DNA from: Kriegella sp963975415
GTDB lineage: Bacteria; Bacteroidota; Bacteroidia; Flavobacteriales; Flavobacteriaceae
Assembly (NCBI RefSeq): GCF_963975415.1
Contig: NZ_CAXBGN010000011.1
Span: 117,984 to 181,983, forward strand
Reading direction: 5' to 3'
DNA: 64,000 nucleotides
Positions 8,505 to 16,004 of the stretch are shown here, one piece after another (position 1 is the first letter of the stretch; the number at the start of each line of letters is the position of its first letter). The position numbers were made by a program, and so were the translations under genes. The notes beneath the pieces were generated by a model. That model was not told the DNA's origin and searched no databases. It saw only the letters and a list, made by a program, of their open reading frames with translations.

Positions 8505-8945
8505 ATGTCATTAGTTAAATTTAACAGCAACCGATGGCCTTGGAATTATGGCCTTACTGATTTCATTGAACGCAATACTGCCTTTAATGACAATTTCTTC
8601 AATCTTGAAAAATCGTTGCCTGCAATGAACGTCATGGAACACGATAACGATTTTGAAATCGAACTGGCTTCACCTGGTTTCGATAAAAAAGATTTTGAAA
8701 TCACCCTTAAAGATGACATTTTGGAAGTGGCCGCCGAAAAAAAGGCGAACCACGAAGATAAAGAAGATGACTACACCCGAAAGGAGTTCAACTATCGCTC
8801 CTTCAGGCGTGCGTTACAGTTACCCAAAACAGTCGACGATTCAAAAGAAGTAAAAGCAACTTATGAAAACGGAATTCTAAAATTACACCTATTTAAAAAA
8901 GCGGAAGCTAAAAAAACGAACAAAAGAAAAATCGATGTTTTGTGA
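8505..8945 (+). CDS. small heat shock protein, Hsp20 family
   Basis: 146-residue cytosolic ATP-independent holdase. The alpha-crystallin domain spans about 35-140: it opens at PAMNVMEHDNDFEIELASPGF, includes KKDFEITLKDDILEVAAEK, and reaches the diagnostic ATYENGILKLHLFKK near the C-terminus (A-x-x-x-n-G-v-L). The basic tail KKTNKRKIDVL holds a weak I-x-V/L-type anchor. The gene is monocistronic: own boxed promoter and a perfect 16-bp hairpin right after the stop. It matches the Hsp20 that often accompanies universal stress proteins in low-oxygen regulons. Confidence 0.95.
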   Translation: MSLVKFNSNRWPWNYGLTDFIERNTAFNDNFFNLEKSLPAMNVMEHDNDFEIELASPGFDKKDFEITLKDDILEVAAEKKANHEDKEDDYTRKEFNYRSFRRALQLPKTVDDSKEVKATYENGILKLHLFKKAEAKKTNKRKIDVL

Positions 8946-8951
8946 TTTGAT

Positions 8952-8987
8952 AGTATGGCATACGGTCGTATGACCGTATGCCATACT
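8952..8987 (+). terminator. perfect 16-bp hairpin after hsp20
   Basis: Two perfect 16-nt inverted arms (8952-8967 and 8972-8987, starting AGTATGGCATACGG) flank a 4-nt loop, beginning 7 nt after the hsp20 stop. The stem is long and perfect. The following U tract is weak (TTGTTTAC), so it may act as a terminator, an mRNA 3'-end stabiliser, or both. Confidence 0.65.
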
Positions 8988-9038
8988 TGTTTACATCGCT
9001 AGTAGATATTCTTTTTCCTTAAAAGTCATAAAAGTAAA

Positions 9039-9476
9039 ATGGAAGCAACTGGAAAAAATTACGGTTATATCGAGTGGCTAAGCGCCGAAGAAATGCATGA
9101 TACAACCTTGCAATGGATATCGGAATTGAAATTCGTTCGCGATGAACAACAATTTTTGAACGATTTGGTAACTTCTTACACTCCACAATTGTTAGATCAA
9201 AAAGTTTTCGAGGAAAGCCAAGGAATCACAAGAGCAATTTCGAAATCGGAAAAAGAAGCCATAAAATATCTACAAAGGGTCAAATCACATGAAAATCTTT
9301 TGGAAATCATGATCAACGATATCGATGAACTAAAAATGGAAAAGGCCTATATCGAAACCCATTGGGAGCTGGTATCTGAAATTAAAAAGTATATGAACGA
9401 TTACCGTGAATTGAAGTCGGCACTATTTCATCTGGTCGCCAAAGTCAAAAAAATGAACAAACGCCTTTTGAAGTGA
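9039..9476 (+). CDS. conserved helical protein, paralogue of the 7086 gene
   Basis: 145-residue soluble, charged, mostly helical protein with coiled-coil-like stretches (about 60-135) and a lysine-rich C-terminus (KVKKMNKRLLK). The segment WISELKFVRDEQQFLNDLVTSY (about 25-46) is the part shared with the 7086 protein. There is no signal peptide, metal motif or known enzymatic motif. The next gene's control box begins 3 nt after its stop. Unknown function; its position between hsp20 and another box-controlled gene suggests a stress role. Confidence 0.7.
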   Translation: MEATGKNYGYIEWLSAEEMHDTTLQWISELKFVRDEQQFLNDLVTSYTPQLLDQKVFEESQGITRAISKSEKEAIKYLQRVKSHENLLEIMINDIDELKMEKAYIETHWELVSEIKKYMNDYRELKSALFHLVAKVKKMNKRLLK

Positions 9477-9478
9477 AG

Positions 9479-9521
9479 TGACGGGCATCCGTAGATATAA
9501 CTTCTAAAAAACCTATTTTTG
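9479..9521 (+). promoter_or_regulatory. FNR/CRP-like box and -7 element of lipoprotein gene
   Basis: TGACGGGCATCC (9479-9490) matches TGAYnnnnRTCA except for the last base. A perfect -7 element TATTTTTG (9514-9521) is at the standard 36.5-nt spacing. The half-site makes it weaker than the others, but the spacing supports it. Confidence 0.55.
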
Positions 9522-9557
9522 TCAGGGTATTCTAAGAAGGAATGGAAAACTCAAATT

Positions 9558-10199
9558 ATGAAAAAATTACTTGCTTTTGCAATTCTTATCTTTAGTGGAT
9601 GTTCTAACACTTCATTGGTCGAAAGCTGGAAAAACCCTGACAACGTTATTTTCACCGCCTATAAAGTATTGGTTGTTGGCATGACCTATGACGAAGACGT
9701 ACGTGCCGACTTTGAAACCAAATTAAAAAAAGAATTTGACAAAAGAAATGTTGAAGCTATGCGTAGCGTCGATTTATTCGATGTTTCGTTTACCGATTCA
9801 AGAAAATCGGAAGAAGAGCTCGACGATGTTGAACGTCAACTTCTTGATAAGGACTTCGACGCCATTCTTTTCACCAAAATCGTAGGCTCCGAAGACCGCA
9901 AAACGTTTTTGAAGAGTATTGCCGAATGGGGTAAATACAAAGGTGATTTTAGTGACGATTACATGTCCCATCAAGACATTTATTATAATTCGAACTACTA
10001 CGAACCATTTACCGTTTATCATGCCGAAACCTCTTTATATTGTATTTGCGAAGGCAAAGAGCGCTCTTTGGTCTGGCGTGGCAGTATAGATATCACCGAC
10101 CCTGAAAATATTGAGAAAACAATCGATAAATATGTAAAATTAGTGGTCATGGCCATGGAGGAACAAGACCTAATATTCCGTAAAGACAGTGGCCATTAG
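9558..10199 (+). CDS. putative lipoprotein, unknown function
   Basis: 213-residue envelope protein. The ATG giving MKKLLAFAILIFSGCSNTSLVESWKNP starts a lipoprotein signal peptide with lipobox FSGC; an in-frame upstream start at 9519 overlaps the -7 element and is rejected. The mature part begins with SLVESWKNP, then reads YKVLVVGMTYDEDVRADFETKLKKEF, a Rossmann-like opening seen in small outer-membrane-associated lipoproteins of Bacteroidetes. The middle is rich in Tyr/Asn/Asp. No catalytic motif recognised. Controlled by an imperfect TGAC box. Confidence 0.75.
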   Translation: MKKLLAFAILIFSGCSNTSLVESWKNPDNVIFTAYKVLVVGMTYDEDVRADFETKLKKEFDKRNVEAMRSVDLFDVSFTDSRKSEEELDDVERQLLDKDFDAILFTKIVGSEDRKTFLKSIAEWGKYKGDFSDDYMSHQDIYYNSNYYEPFTVYHAETSLYCICEGKERSLVWRGSIDITDPENIEKTIDKYVKLVVMAMEEQDLIFRKDSGH

Positions 10200-10230
10200 A
10201 TTGGGCACTAAAAAATGAAGCCCTCTTTTT

Positions 10231-10998
10231 TCATCTTTGGTGAAAGTGGGGGTTACTTTCCAAAGCTTTTTTTGTTGCAGCATAGCCCAATTCAAAAATG
10301 GCATCGATTCCGTATCTGCTGAAGGTACCGAACTTTGTGAGTCCGTCGGGCTGTATCAACAAATCACATTCCGGAAACTTTTGTATCGATTCCGATGCCG
10401 CCTTGATCTTATAGGCGCGCTCCATAACATTGTAAGAATGTTTTAAATCTGCAATCTTCAATTTCTGTAGAGGATTTACATAAACCCCAATAAGTGAATC
10501 GCATAGCGGCTTTAAGGGTTCTATAGGGAAATTGTTTAAAACGCCTCCATCGACATAATATGATTTGCCGATTTGAACCGGAGTAAAAACACCAGGAAAA
10601 GAAGCCGATGCTAAAACAGGATGGATCAATGGTCCGGAATCAAAAATATGTAAAGTTCCCTTTTCAACATTCGTCGCGGTAACGAACAAGTGCTTTTTAA
10701 GAACCTTGAAATCATCCTCGGGAACAAATCTCTTAAAATCCGAATAGAATTTTTCGGTATCGATGAATCCCGGCTTTCCCAGGGCATATTTTTTAGCATG
10801 AAACAGGGGTATGCTCTTAAAAAAATTCAATATTTCAGACCATTCGGCACCTGCGGCATACAATGCACCGACAATGGCCCCCGCACTCGTTCCTGAAACA
10901 TGGGTCGGGAATATTCCGTTTTCTTCCAAGGCCTTAATAGCCCCAATGTGAGCCACTCCCCTCACGCCCCCTCCAGATAATACCAATCCTATAGTCAT
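10231..10998 (-). CDS. patatin-like phospholipase (RssA-type)
   Basis: 255-residue cytosolic serine lipid acyl hydrolase. The oxyanion motif GGGVRGVAHIG is at residues 9-19, the nucleophile elbow GTSAG at 36-40, and the DGG catalytic-aspartate motif at 150-152 (YYVDGGVLNNFP). This makes a complete Ser-Asp dyad. The size fits the short bacterial RssA/YlbK group. It converges with the lipoprotein gene. No control box is visible in front of it. Substrate is unknown; membrane phospholipid turnover is likely. Confidence 0.93.
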   Translation of the reverse strand: MTIGLVLSGGGVRGVAHIGAIKALEENGIFPTHVSGTSAGAIVGALYAAGAEWSEILNFFKSIPLFHAKKYALGKPGFIDTEKFYSDFKRFVPEDDFKVLKKHLFVTATNVEKGTLHIFDSGPLIHPVLASASFPGVFTPVQIGKSYYVDGGVLNNFPIEPLKPLCDSLIGVYVNPLQKLKIADLKHSYNVMERAYKIKAASESIQKFPECDLLIQPDGLTKFGTFSRYGIDAIFELGYAATKKALESNPHFHQR

Positions 10999-11051
10999 AC
11001 CATGTTATCTTATTCTGAATTATTTTAATCAAAAGGCTACACTGGTTATCA

Positions 11052-11666
11052 TTATTTTTTGGCAATTATCTCAAAACTGGCCAACCCTCCATCGATAGTG
11101 GCCTTTTCCAAGGCCCCATCTTTATAGTAATAAATGTTCTCCTTTCCCTTTGAATTGATTTTTTTATAACCGTGATTTCCCAAGGGGATAATCGTATTGA
11201 ATGTTCCATCTTGCTCTGAAAAACAACTGCTGACATTTACAGGCTCTTCAAAATACAATAAAACGGTAGTAAAGTCGATAGGTTTTTGTAATACCTCTTT
11301 CTCCTTCCCGTTTTTAATCATCTGATACTCACTATTGCGCCATTCGGTAGAAGTTTCGGCATGTGGCCGGTCATTAATCATTATATTGACATCAGACTTT
11401 CTCAATTGACCATTTTCAAAAGAAACATCATAGGTATAATTCACGGTAATATTCCGAATGACCTTAGTCTTCACCGTCGTGGAACTGTGGTAATAATCTT
11501 GGGAATTTTTGTTGGTTTTGGTAGCCTTTAAGCTTCCGATAGTTTTCTCGTTCATAACGATATCGAAGTACAATGCGATATTCTCCGTATGCTTGACACC
11601 AGTCGTAAAAACTGCAAAATTTAATAGTATTAGCCGTATGATAAGATTCTGCAAATTCAATAACAA
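11052..11666 (-). CDS. secreted protein, DUF6134-like, with doubtful start
   Basis: About 204 residues with an N-terminal hydrophobic stretch (LIIRLILLNFAVFTTG) that looks like a signal peptide. The mature part is beta-rich: ALYFDIVMNEKTIGSLKATK, then ...FTTVLLYFEEP... and ...YYYKDGALEKATIDGG. I think it resembles the DUF6134 group, but that is recall, not a search. The start is odd: in this frame only a TTG (11666) is available, preceded closely by a stop, whereas an ATG at 11700 opens the neighbouring frame with MKLLNQIKTLK. Either TTG is used or a one-base frameshift separates the true start from the body. A boxed promoter lies upstream. Confidence 0.65.
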   Translation of the reverse strand: MLLNLQNLIIRLILLNFAVFTTGVKHTENIALYFDIVMNEKTIGSLKATKTNKNSQDYYHSSTTVKTKVIRNITVNYTYDVSFENGQLRKSDVNIMINDRPHAETSTEWRNSEYQMIKNGKEKEVLQKPIDFTTVLLYFEEPVNVSSCFSEQDGTFNTIIPLGNHGYKKINSKGKENIYYYKDGALEKATIDGGLASFEIIAKK

Positions 11667-11721
11667 CTTTTAGGGTTTTAATCTGATTCAATAGCTTCAT
11701 CGAAGCCCTTTAATTTACTCG

Positions 11722-11764
11722 CAAAGTACTATACTGATCAAGGAATAAACGATGATATGTGTCA
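11722..11764 (-). promoter_or_regulatory. FNR/CRP-like box and -7 element (leftward)
   Basis: The box TGATATGTGTCA (11753-11764) and minus-strand TACTTTG (11728-11722), a 7-nt -7 variant whose last G sits at the standard 36.5 nt from the box centre. It would drive the DUF6134-like gene; the ATG at 11700 lies about 22 nt downstream. Confidence 0.55.
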
Positions 11765-11827
11765 TACAAAGCTATACTATTAAAAGCTATTCCCATGGTT
11801 ACATTGCACAAAATGAAGTTGAAAAAC

Positions 11828-11870
11828 TGACCGATGTCATATATTTTAGATAGAACAAGTTATAGTTTTG
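11828..11870 (+). promoter_or_regulatory. FNR/CRP-like box and -7 element of flavin protein gene
   Basis: The box TGACCGATGTCA (11828-11839) and a perfect -7 element TAGTTTTG (11863-11870) are at the standard spacing, with the start ATG 23 nt downstream. One of the clearest members of the set. Confidence 0.72.
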
Positions 11871-11892
11871 ATGACGAAATAAAGCGGGCACT

Positions 11893-12348
11893 ATGAGAAG
11901 AAATTTAGAGGAAAAAGAGAGTATTGAACTCCTTAAAAACAGTTACATCGGAAGTTTGGCCTATATAATGGGCGCTACCCCGTACATTGTACCTATCACC
12001 TACTATTATGATAGTGCTAACCATACGATCACTGGTTATTCGGCTATCGGTCACAAGTTAGATGCCATGCGAAAAAACCCTTCAGTGGCCTTGGGCGTTA
12101 ATCTAATTGATTCGGTAGCGAATTGGCAGTCTGTTCAAGTACATGGCACCTTCGAAGAGCTTGAAGGTATCGACGCAAAACAAACGTTGCACGAGTTTTC
12201 AGTGGGCGTAAAAGGCATCTTGAACCATAACAAAAAAAACAAAGCCCGATTCATCAGTGAATTCTCGGCAAAAATTGAATCGGAAGCTCCCCCTGTTGTA
12301 TTTCGTATCAAAATCGGAGATATCGTGGGAAAATTGCGCAAAAATTAG
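11893..12348 (+). CDS. pyridoxamine 5'-phosphate oxidase-like flavin protein
   Basis: 151-residue cytosolic split-barrel protein of the PNPOx-like/NimA superfamily, which bind FMN or F420-like cofactors and reduce small substrates. The N-terminal IELLKNSYIGSLAYIMGATPYIVPITYYYD and the following GHKLDAMRKNPSVALGVN are typical of this group; VQVHGTFEEL is the third barrel strand pair. It is too short and divergent to be true PdxH. Related proteins are frequent members of hypoxia and dormancy regulons, which fits the boxed promoter. Substrate unknown. Confidence 0.85.
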   Translation: MRRNLEEKESIELLKNSYIGSLAYIMGATPYIVPITYYYDSANHTITGYSAIGHKLDAMRKNPSVALGVNLIDSVANWQSVQVHGTFEELEGIDAKQTLHEFSVGVKGILNHNKKNKARFISEFSAKIESEAPPVVFRIKIGDIVGKLRKN

Positions 12349-12430
12349 AAAACAGTCAAAATCGAAGGTTCCATTTTACAATAATGTATACCCTGAACAG
12401 ACCAGCATTAATCTTAAAAATCGATAAAAA

Positions 12431-12457
12431 GTTTGGTACACCGTATCTGTACTAAAC
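12431..12457. promoter_or_regulatory. inverted repeat upstream of pta-ackA
   Basis: The arms GTTTGGTACA (12431-12440) and TGTACTAAAC (12448-12457) pair with one mismatch across a 7-nt spacer, about 95 nt before the pta start. It is unrelated to the TGAY-N4-RTCA box. A candidate operator or RNA hairpin; no protein can be named. Confidence 0.45.
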
Positions 12458-12551
12458 TAACAGGGGGCCTATGCTTCCTGTTTCTGTTTTTTTAGACCTG
12501 CGCCAAAACGGCACAAAAAACCATAAATTTAGAGGAAGGAAACATATTCTT

Positions 12552-14645
12552 ATGAGCAAAGCATTATATATCGCCACTACCGAACCCAATAGTGGCAAAT
12601 CGATCATTTCACTGGGAATGATGCAACTACTATTGGGGAAAACCGCAAAAGTGGGCTATTTCAGGCCTATAATCGATGATTTTAAAGACGCTTCCATCGA
12701 CAACCACATCAATACGGTGTTGACCCATTTTGAGGTCGACCTTGAGTTCGAAGAAGCCTATGCCTATACTCGAAGTCAGGTCGTTCAACTTAAGAATTTG
12801 GACAAGGATGATGAAATTTTGAGCCATATCATTCATACCTACAAGGCCATCGAAGAACGGTTCGATTTTGTTTTGGTGGAAGGAACCGACTTTTCGGGCG
12901 AAGGTGCCATCATCGAATGGGATATCAATGTGCTTATCGCAAAAAATCTAGGTATTCCTGCGGTTATAATTGCCAGTGGAACTGGCAAGACCTTGAACGA
13001 ATTGGTCGGAAACCTATATATGGCCTATGATTCTTTTAAGGAAAAAGGGGTCGAAGTTTTGATGGCCGTAGCCAATAAAGTGCAGCCTGAAAATGTAGAC
13101 CTTGTAATTTCAGGACTCCAAAAAAAATTGCCTGCCAAAATATTGATCGGAGTTATTCCATTAAATCAGGTGTTGGGAAGCCCAACCATAAAAGAAATTG
13201 CCAAAGAACTCGATGCTGAAGTACTGTTCGGTTCCGAATTTTTAAACAATCAGGTCGAGGCGTTCAGTGTAGGTGCCATGCAATTACGCAACTATATTAC
13301 CCATTTAAAAAAAGACAGCTTGGTCATCACTCCTGGCGATCGGGCCGATATTATTTTGGGTGCTTTACAGGCGAATATCTCTTCCAACTACCCCAATCTA
13401 TCCGGTATCGTGCTTACGGGAGGACTTATGCCAGAGGATTCGATTATTAAATTGATCGAGGGTCTTTCTGATATTATCCCCATACTTTCGGTCAAAGGCG
13501 GAACGTTTTCCGTTACCAACCGTATGGGAACCATACGCCCAAGAATGTATGCCGAAAACAAGGAAAAAATCAATATTTCGATACAAGAGTTTGAGAGACA
13601 TGTGCCGACCAACGAACTGGCCCAACGACTCATTACCTTCAAGGCAGAAGGCATTACGCCAAGAATGTTCCAATATAACCTGTTAAAAAGAGCGAAAACA
13701 GCCAAAAAACATATCGTACTGCCCGAAGGTACCGATGAACGCATTCTTATCGCAACCAAAAAACTACTCGATAGCGAAGCGGTCACCTTAACGCTACTGG
13801 GCGACCCCGAACAAATACGCACAAAAATTGCGGAACTGGACCTGGAGCTTGACCTCGAATCCATCGTCATTGTCGACCCGACCCAATCTCCCCATTTCTT
13901 AGACTATGTCACTACCCTATTCGAACTGCGAAAACATAAAAACGTCAATCTGGCCATGGCCAAAGATTTGATGGAAGATGTCTCTTATTTCGGAACCATG
14001 ATGGTCTACAAAGGCCACGCTGACGGTATGGTATCGGGGGCGGTGCATACCACCCAACATACGATACGCCCAGCCTTGCAATTTATCAAAACAAGACCTG
14101 AGGTTTCTATTGTTTCCTCGGTATTTTTTATGTGCCTCCCCAACCGCGTCACTATATTTGGTGATTGTGCCATCAATCCGAACCCGACGGCTGAACAACT
14201 TTCGGAAATCGCCATCTCCTCGGCAGCCACGAGTGCTGCTTTCGGTATCGAGCCTAAAATCGCGATGCTTTCCTATTCTTCAGGAGCATCTGGCGTAGGC
14301 GAAGATGTTGACCGTGTACGCCAAGCCACCGATATTATTAAAACAAAACGCCCTGACCTTAAGGTTGAAGGCCCCATACAATACGATGCTGCCGTCGACA
14401 GTAGCGTGGGCAAGAGTAAACTCCCCGATTCAGAAGTCGCGGGACAAGCCAGTGTATTTATTTTTCCCGACCTCAACACGGGTAACAACACCTATAAAGC
14501 GGTACAACGGGAAACCGGCGCCTTGGCTATCGGCCCCATGTTGCAGGGCTTGAACAAACCCGTAAACGATTTAAGTCGTGGCTGCACGGTAGAAGACATT
14601 TACAATACCGTAATCATAACCGCCATTCAAGCCCAGGGCCTTTAA
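12552..14645 (+). CDS. pta: phosphate acetyltransferase
   Basis: Cytosolic enzyme interconverting acetyl-CoA plus phosphate and acetyl phosphate plus CoA. The 697-residue protein is the long form: an N-terminal dethiobiotin-synthetase-like P-loop domain (IATTEPNSGKS at about 7-17), a DRTGG-like middle domain, then the catalytic PTA domain from about residue 370 (HIVLPEGTDERIL, near the C-terminus PDLNTGNNTYKAVQR and GPMLQGLNKPVNDLSRG). I start at the ATG giving MSKALYIATTEPNSGKS; a frame extending to 12471 adds no conserved sequence. ackA follows after 17 nt, so they form an operon for ATP generation from acetyl-CoA. A 27-bp inverted repeat sits upstream. Confidence 0.97.
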   Translation: MSKALYIATTEPNSGKSIISLGMMQLLLGKTAKVGYFRPIIDDFKDASIDNHINTVLTHFEVDLEFEEAYAYTRSQVVQLKNLDKDDEILSHIIHTYKAIEERFDFVLVEGTDFSGEGAIIEWDINVLIAKNLGIPAVIIASGTGKTLNELVGNLYMAYDSFKEKGVEVLMAVANKVQPENVDLVISGLQKKLPAKILIGVIPLNQVLGSPTIKEIAKELDAEVLFGSEFLNNQVEAFSVGAMQLRNYITHLKKDSLVITPGDRADIILGALQANISSNYPNLSGIVLTGGLMPEDSIIKLIEGLSDIIPILSVKGGTFSVTNRMGTIRPRMYAENKEKINISIQEFERHVPTNELAQRLITFKAEGITPRMFQYNLLKRAKTAKKHIVLPEGTDERILIATKKLLDSEAVTLTLLGDPEQIRTKIAELDLELDLESIVIVDPTQSPHFLDYVTTLFELRKHKNVNLAMAKDLMEDVSYFGTMMVYKGHADGMVSGAVHTTQHTIRPALQFIKTRPEVSIVSSVFFMCLPNRVTIFGDCAINPNPTAEQLSEIAISSAATSAAFGIEPKIAMLSYSSGASGVGEDVDRVRQATDIIKTKRPDLKVEGPIQYDAAVDSSVGKSKLPDSEVAGQASVFIFPDLNTGNNTYKAVQRETGALAIGPMLQGLNKPVNDLSRGCTVEDIYNTVIITAIQAQGL

Positions 14646-14662
14646 TTTTTTAGCATAAAAAC

Positions 14663-15853
14663 ATGAACATACTCATCATTAATGCCGGTAGTTCTTCCAT
14701 TAAATACCAATTGATGGCGATGCCTTCAGAGCAGGTTATCTGTACGGGAGTCGTCGAACGTATCGGCGAAACGGATACCATATTGAAATACCAGACCGAT
14801 ACCGTAACCATTGACAAAGTAGCCGCTATACCCGACCATAAGGCCGGCTTTAAAACAATCGCCGAACTTTTGCTAGATCCTCGGCAAGGCGTTATCAAAA
14901 ATACCGATGAAATTGCGCTTATTGGTCACCGGGTCGTACACGGGGGAAACTCCTTTTCTAAAACCACACCCGTTACCCAAGCCGTAAAAGATAAGATTCA
15001 TGAACTTTCGGTTTTGGCACCGTTACATAACCCCCATAACTTGGAAGGCATTAACATTGCCGAAGAAATTTTTCAAAACGCCGGGCAGTTCGCCGTTTTT
15101 GATACCGCCTTTCACCAGACCATTCCCGTTAGCGCAAAAAAATATGCAATACCCAACGAACTGTTTAAAAAACACCGCATTCAGGTCTATGGCTTTCATG
15201 GTACCAGCCATAAATATGTCGCCGAACGAGCCATCGCACACCTGCAATTGCAAAAATCGAAACTGATTACCGTACACTTAGGCAACGGTTGTAGTATGAC
15301 CGCGGTAAAAGATGGAAAAAGTATCGACCACAGTATGGGTTTTGCCCCATCAAACGGACTCATTATGGGCTCTCGAAGTGGGGACATCGACCATTCATTG
15401 ATTTTTCATATGGTAAACACCCTAGGGTATTCGCTGGCAGAAGTCAATAAAATATTGACAAAACATAGCGGTATGCTTGCCTTGACCGGATTTACCGATC
15501 TGCGCGATATTCAAAACGATGCCGAAATTGGCAATACGGCCTGTCAATTGGCTTTGGAAATGAACGCCTACCGTATTAAAAAATACATTGGCGCCTATAC
15601 CGCTGTGCTGAATGGCCTGGATGCCATCATTTTTACCGCTGGTATCGGAGAAAATTCAAGCCTTATTCGAAAATTGGTATGTACCGATATGGACTATTTG
15701 GGCATCACGCTGGATGATAAAAAAAATAGCGTCCGATCTAAATCGATACGGCAAATAAACACGGCCACCTCCAAAGTAAAAGTCTTGGTCGTACCCACCA
15801 ACGAAGAGTTGGAAATCGCACGACAGGTATTTTCAATCAGTTCGGATGATTAA
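14663..15853 (+). CDS. ackA: acetate kinase
   Basis: 396-residue cytosolic kinase transferring phosphate between acetyl phosphate and ADP. Conserved motifs: MNILIINAGSSSIKYQL (phosphate 1, residues 1-17), GHRVVHGG (about 89-96), AVFDTAFHQTIP, the substrate-loop GFHGTSHKYV, HLGNGCSMTAVKDGKSIDHSMGF, and GIGENSSLIR near the C-terminus. Length is standard. Second gene of the pta-ackA operon; together they turn acetyl-CoA into acetate plus one ATP, or run in reverse to activate acetate. Confidence 0.98.
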   Translation: MNILIINAGSSSIKYQLMAMPSEQVICTGVVERIGETDTILKYQTDTVTIDKVAAIPDHKAGFKTIAELLLDPRQGVIKNTDEIALIGHRVVHGGNSFSKTTPVTQAVKDKIHELSVLAPLHNPHNLEGINIAEEIFQNAGQFAVFDTAFHQTIPVSAKKYAIPNELFKKHRIQVYGFHGTSHKYVAERAIAHLQLQKSKLITVHLGNGCSMTAVKDGKSIDHSMGFAPSNGLIMGSRSGDIDHSLIFHMVNTLGYSLAEVNKILTKHSGMLALTGFTDLRDIQNDAEIGNTACQLALEMNAYRIKKYIGAYTAVLNGLDAIIFTAGIGENSSLIRKLVCTDMDYLGITLDDKKNSVRSKSIRQINTATSKVKVLVVPTNEELEIARQVFSISSDD

Positions 15854-16004
15854 ATCTACTAGCATATTGAACTTCAATAAATTGCTGTTATTTGTAACTC
15901 TGAAATTTGACCAAATACTAGCGCTATGTAAACATTTATCTCAATGAATATTACGCTAACGACTAAATACAATTGTTGGCAAACCATAAGTACATCATTA
16001 CACA

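Noticed and set aside
15901..15950. TGACCAAATACT before the symporter gene as another stress box
   Set aside because: The second half-site has two mismatches and no -7-like element lies at the fixed spacing.
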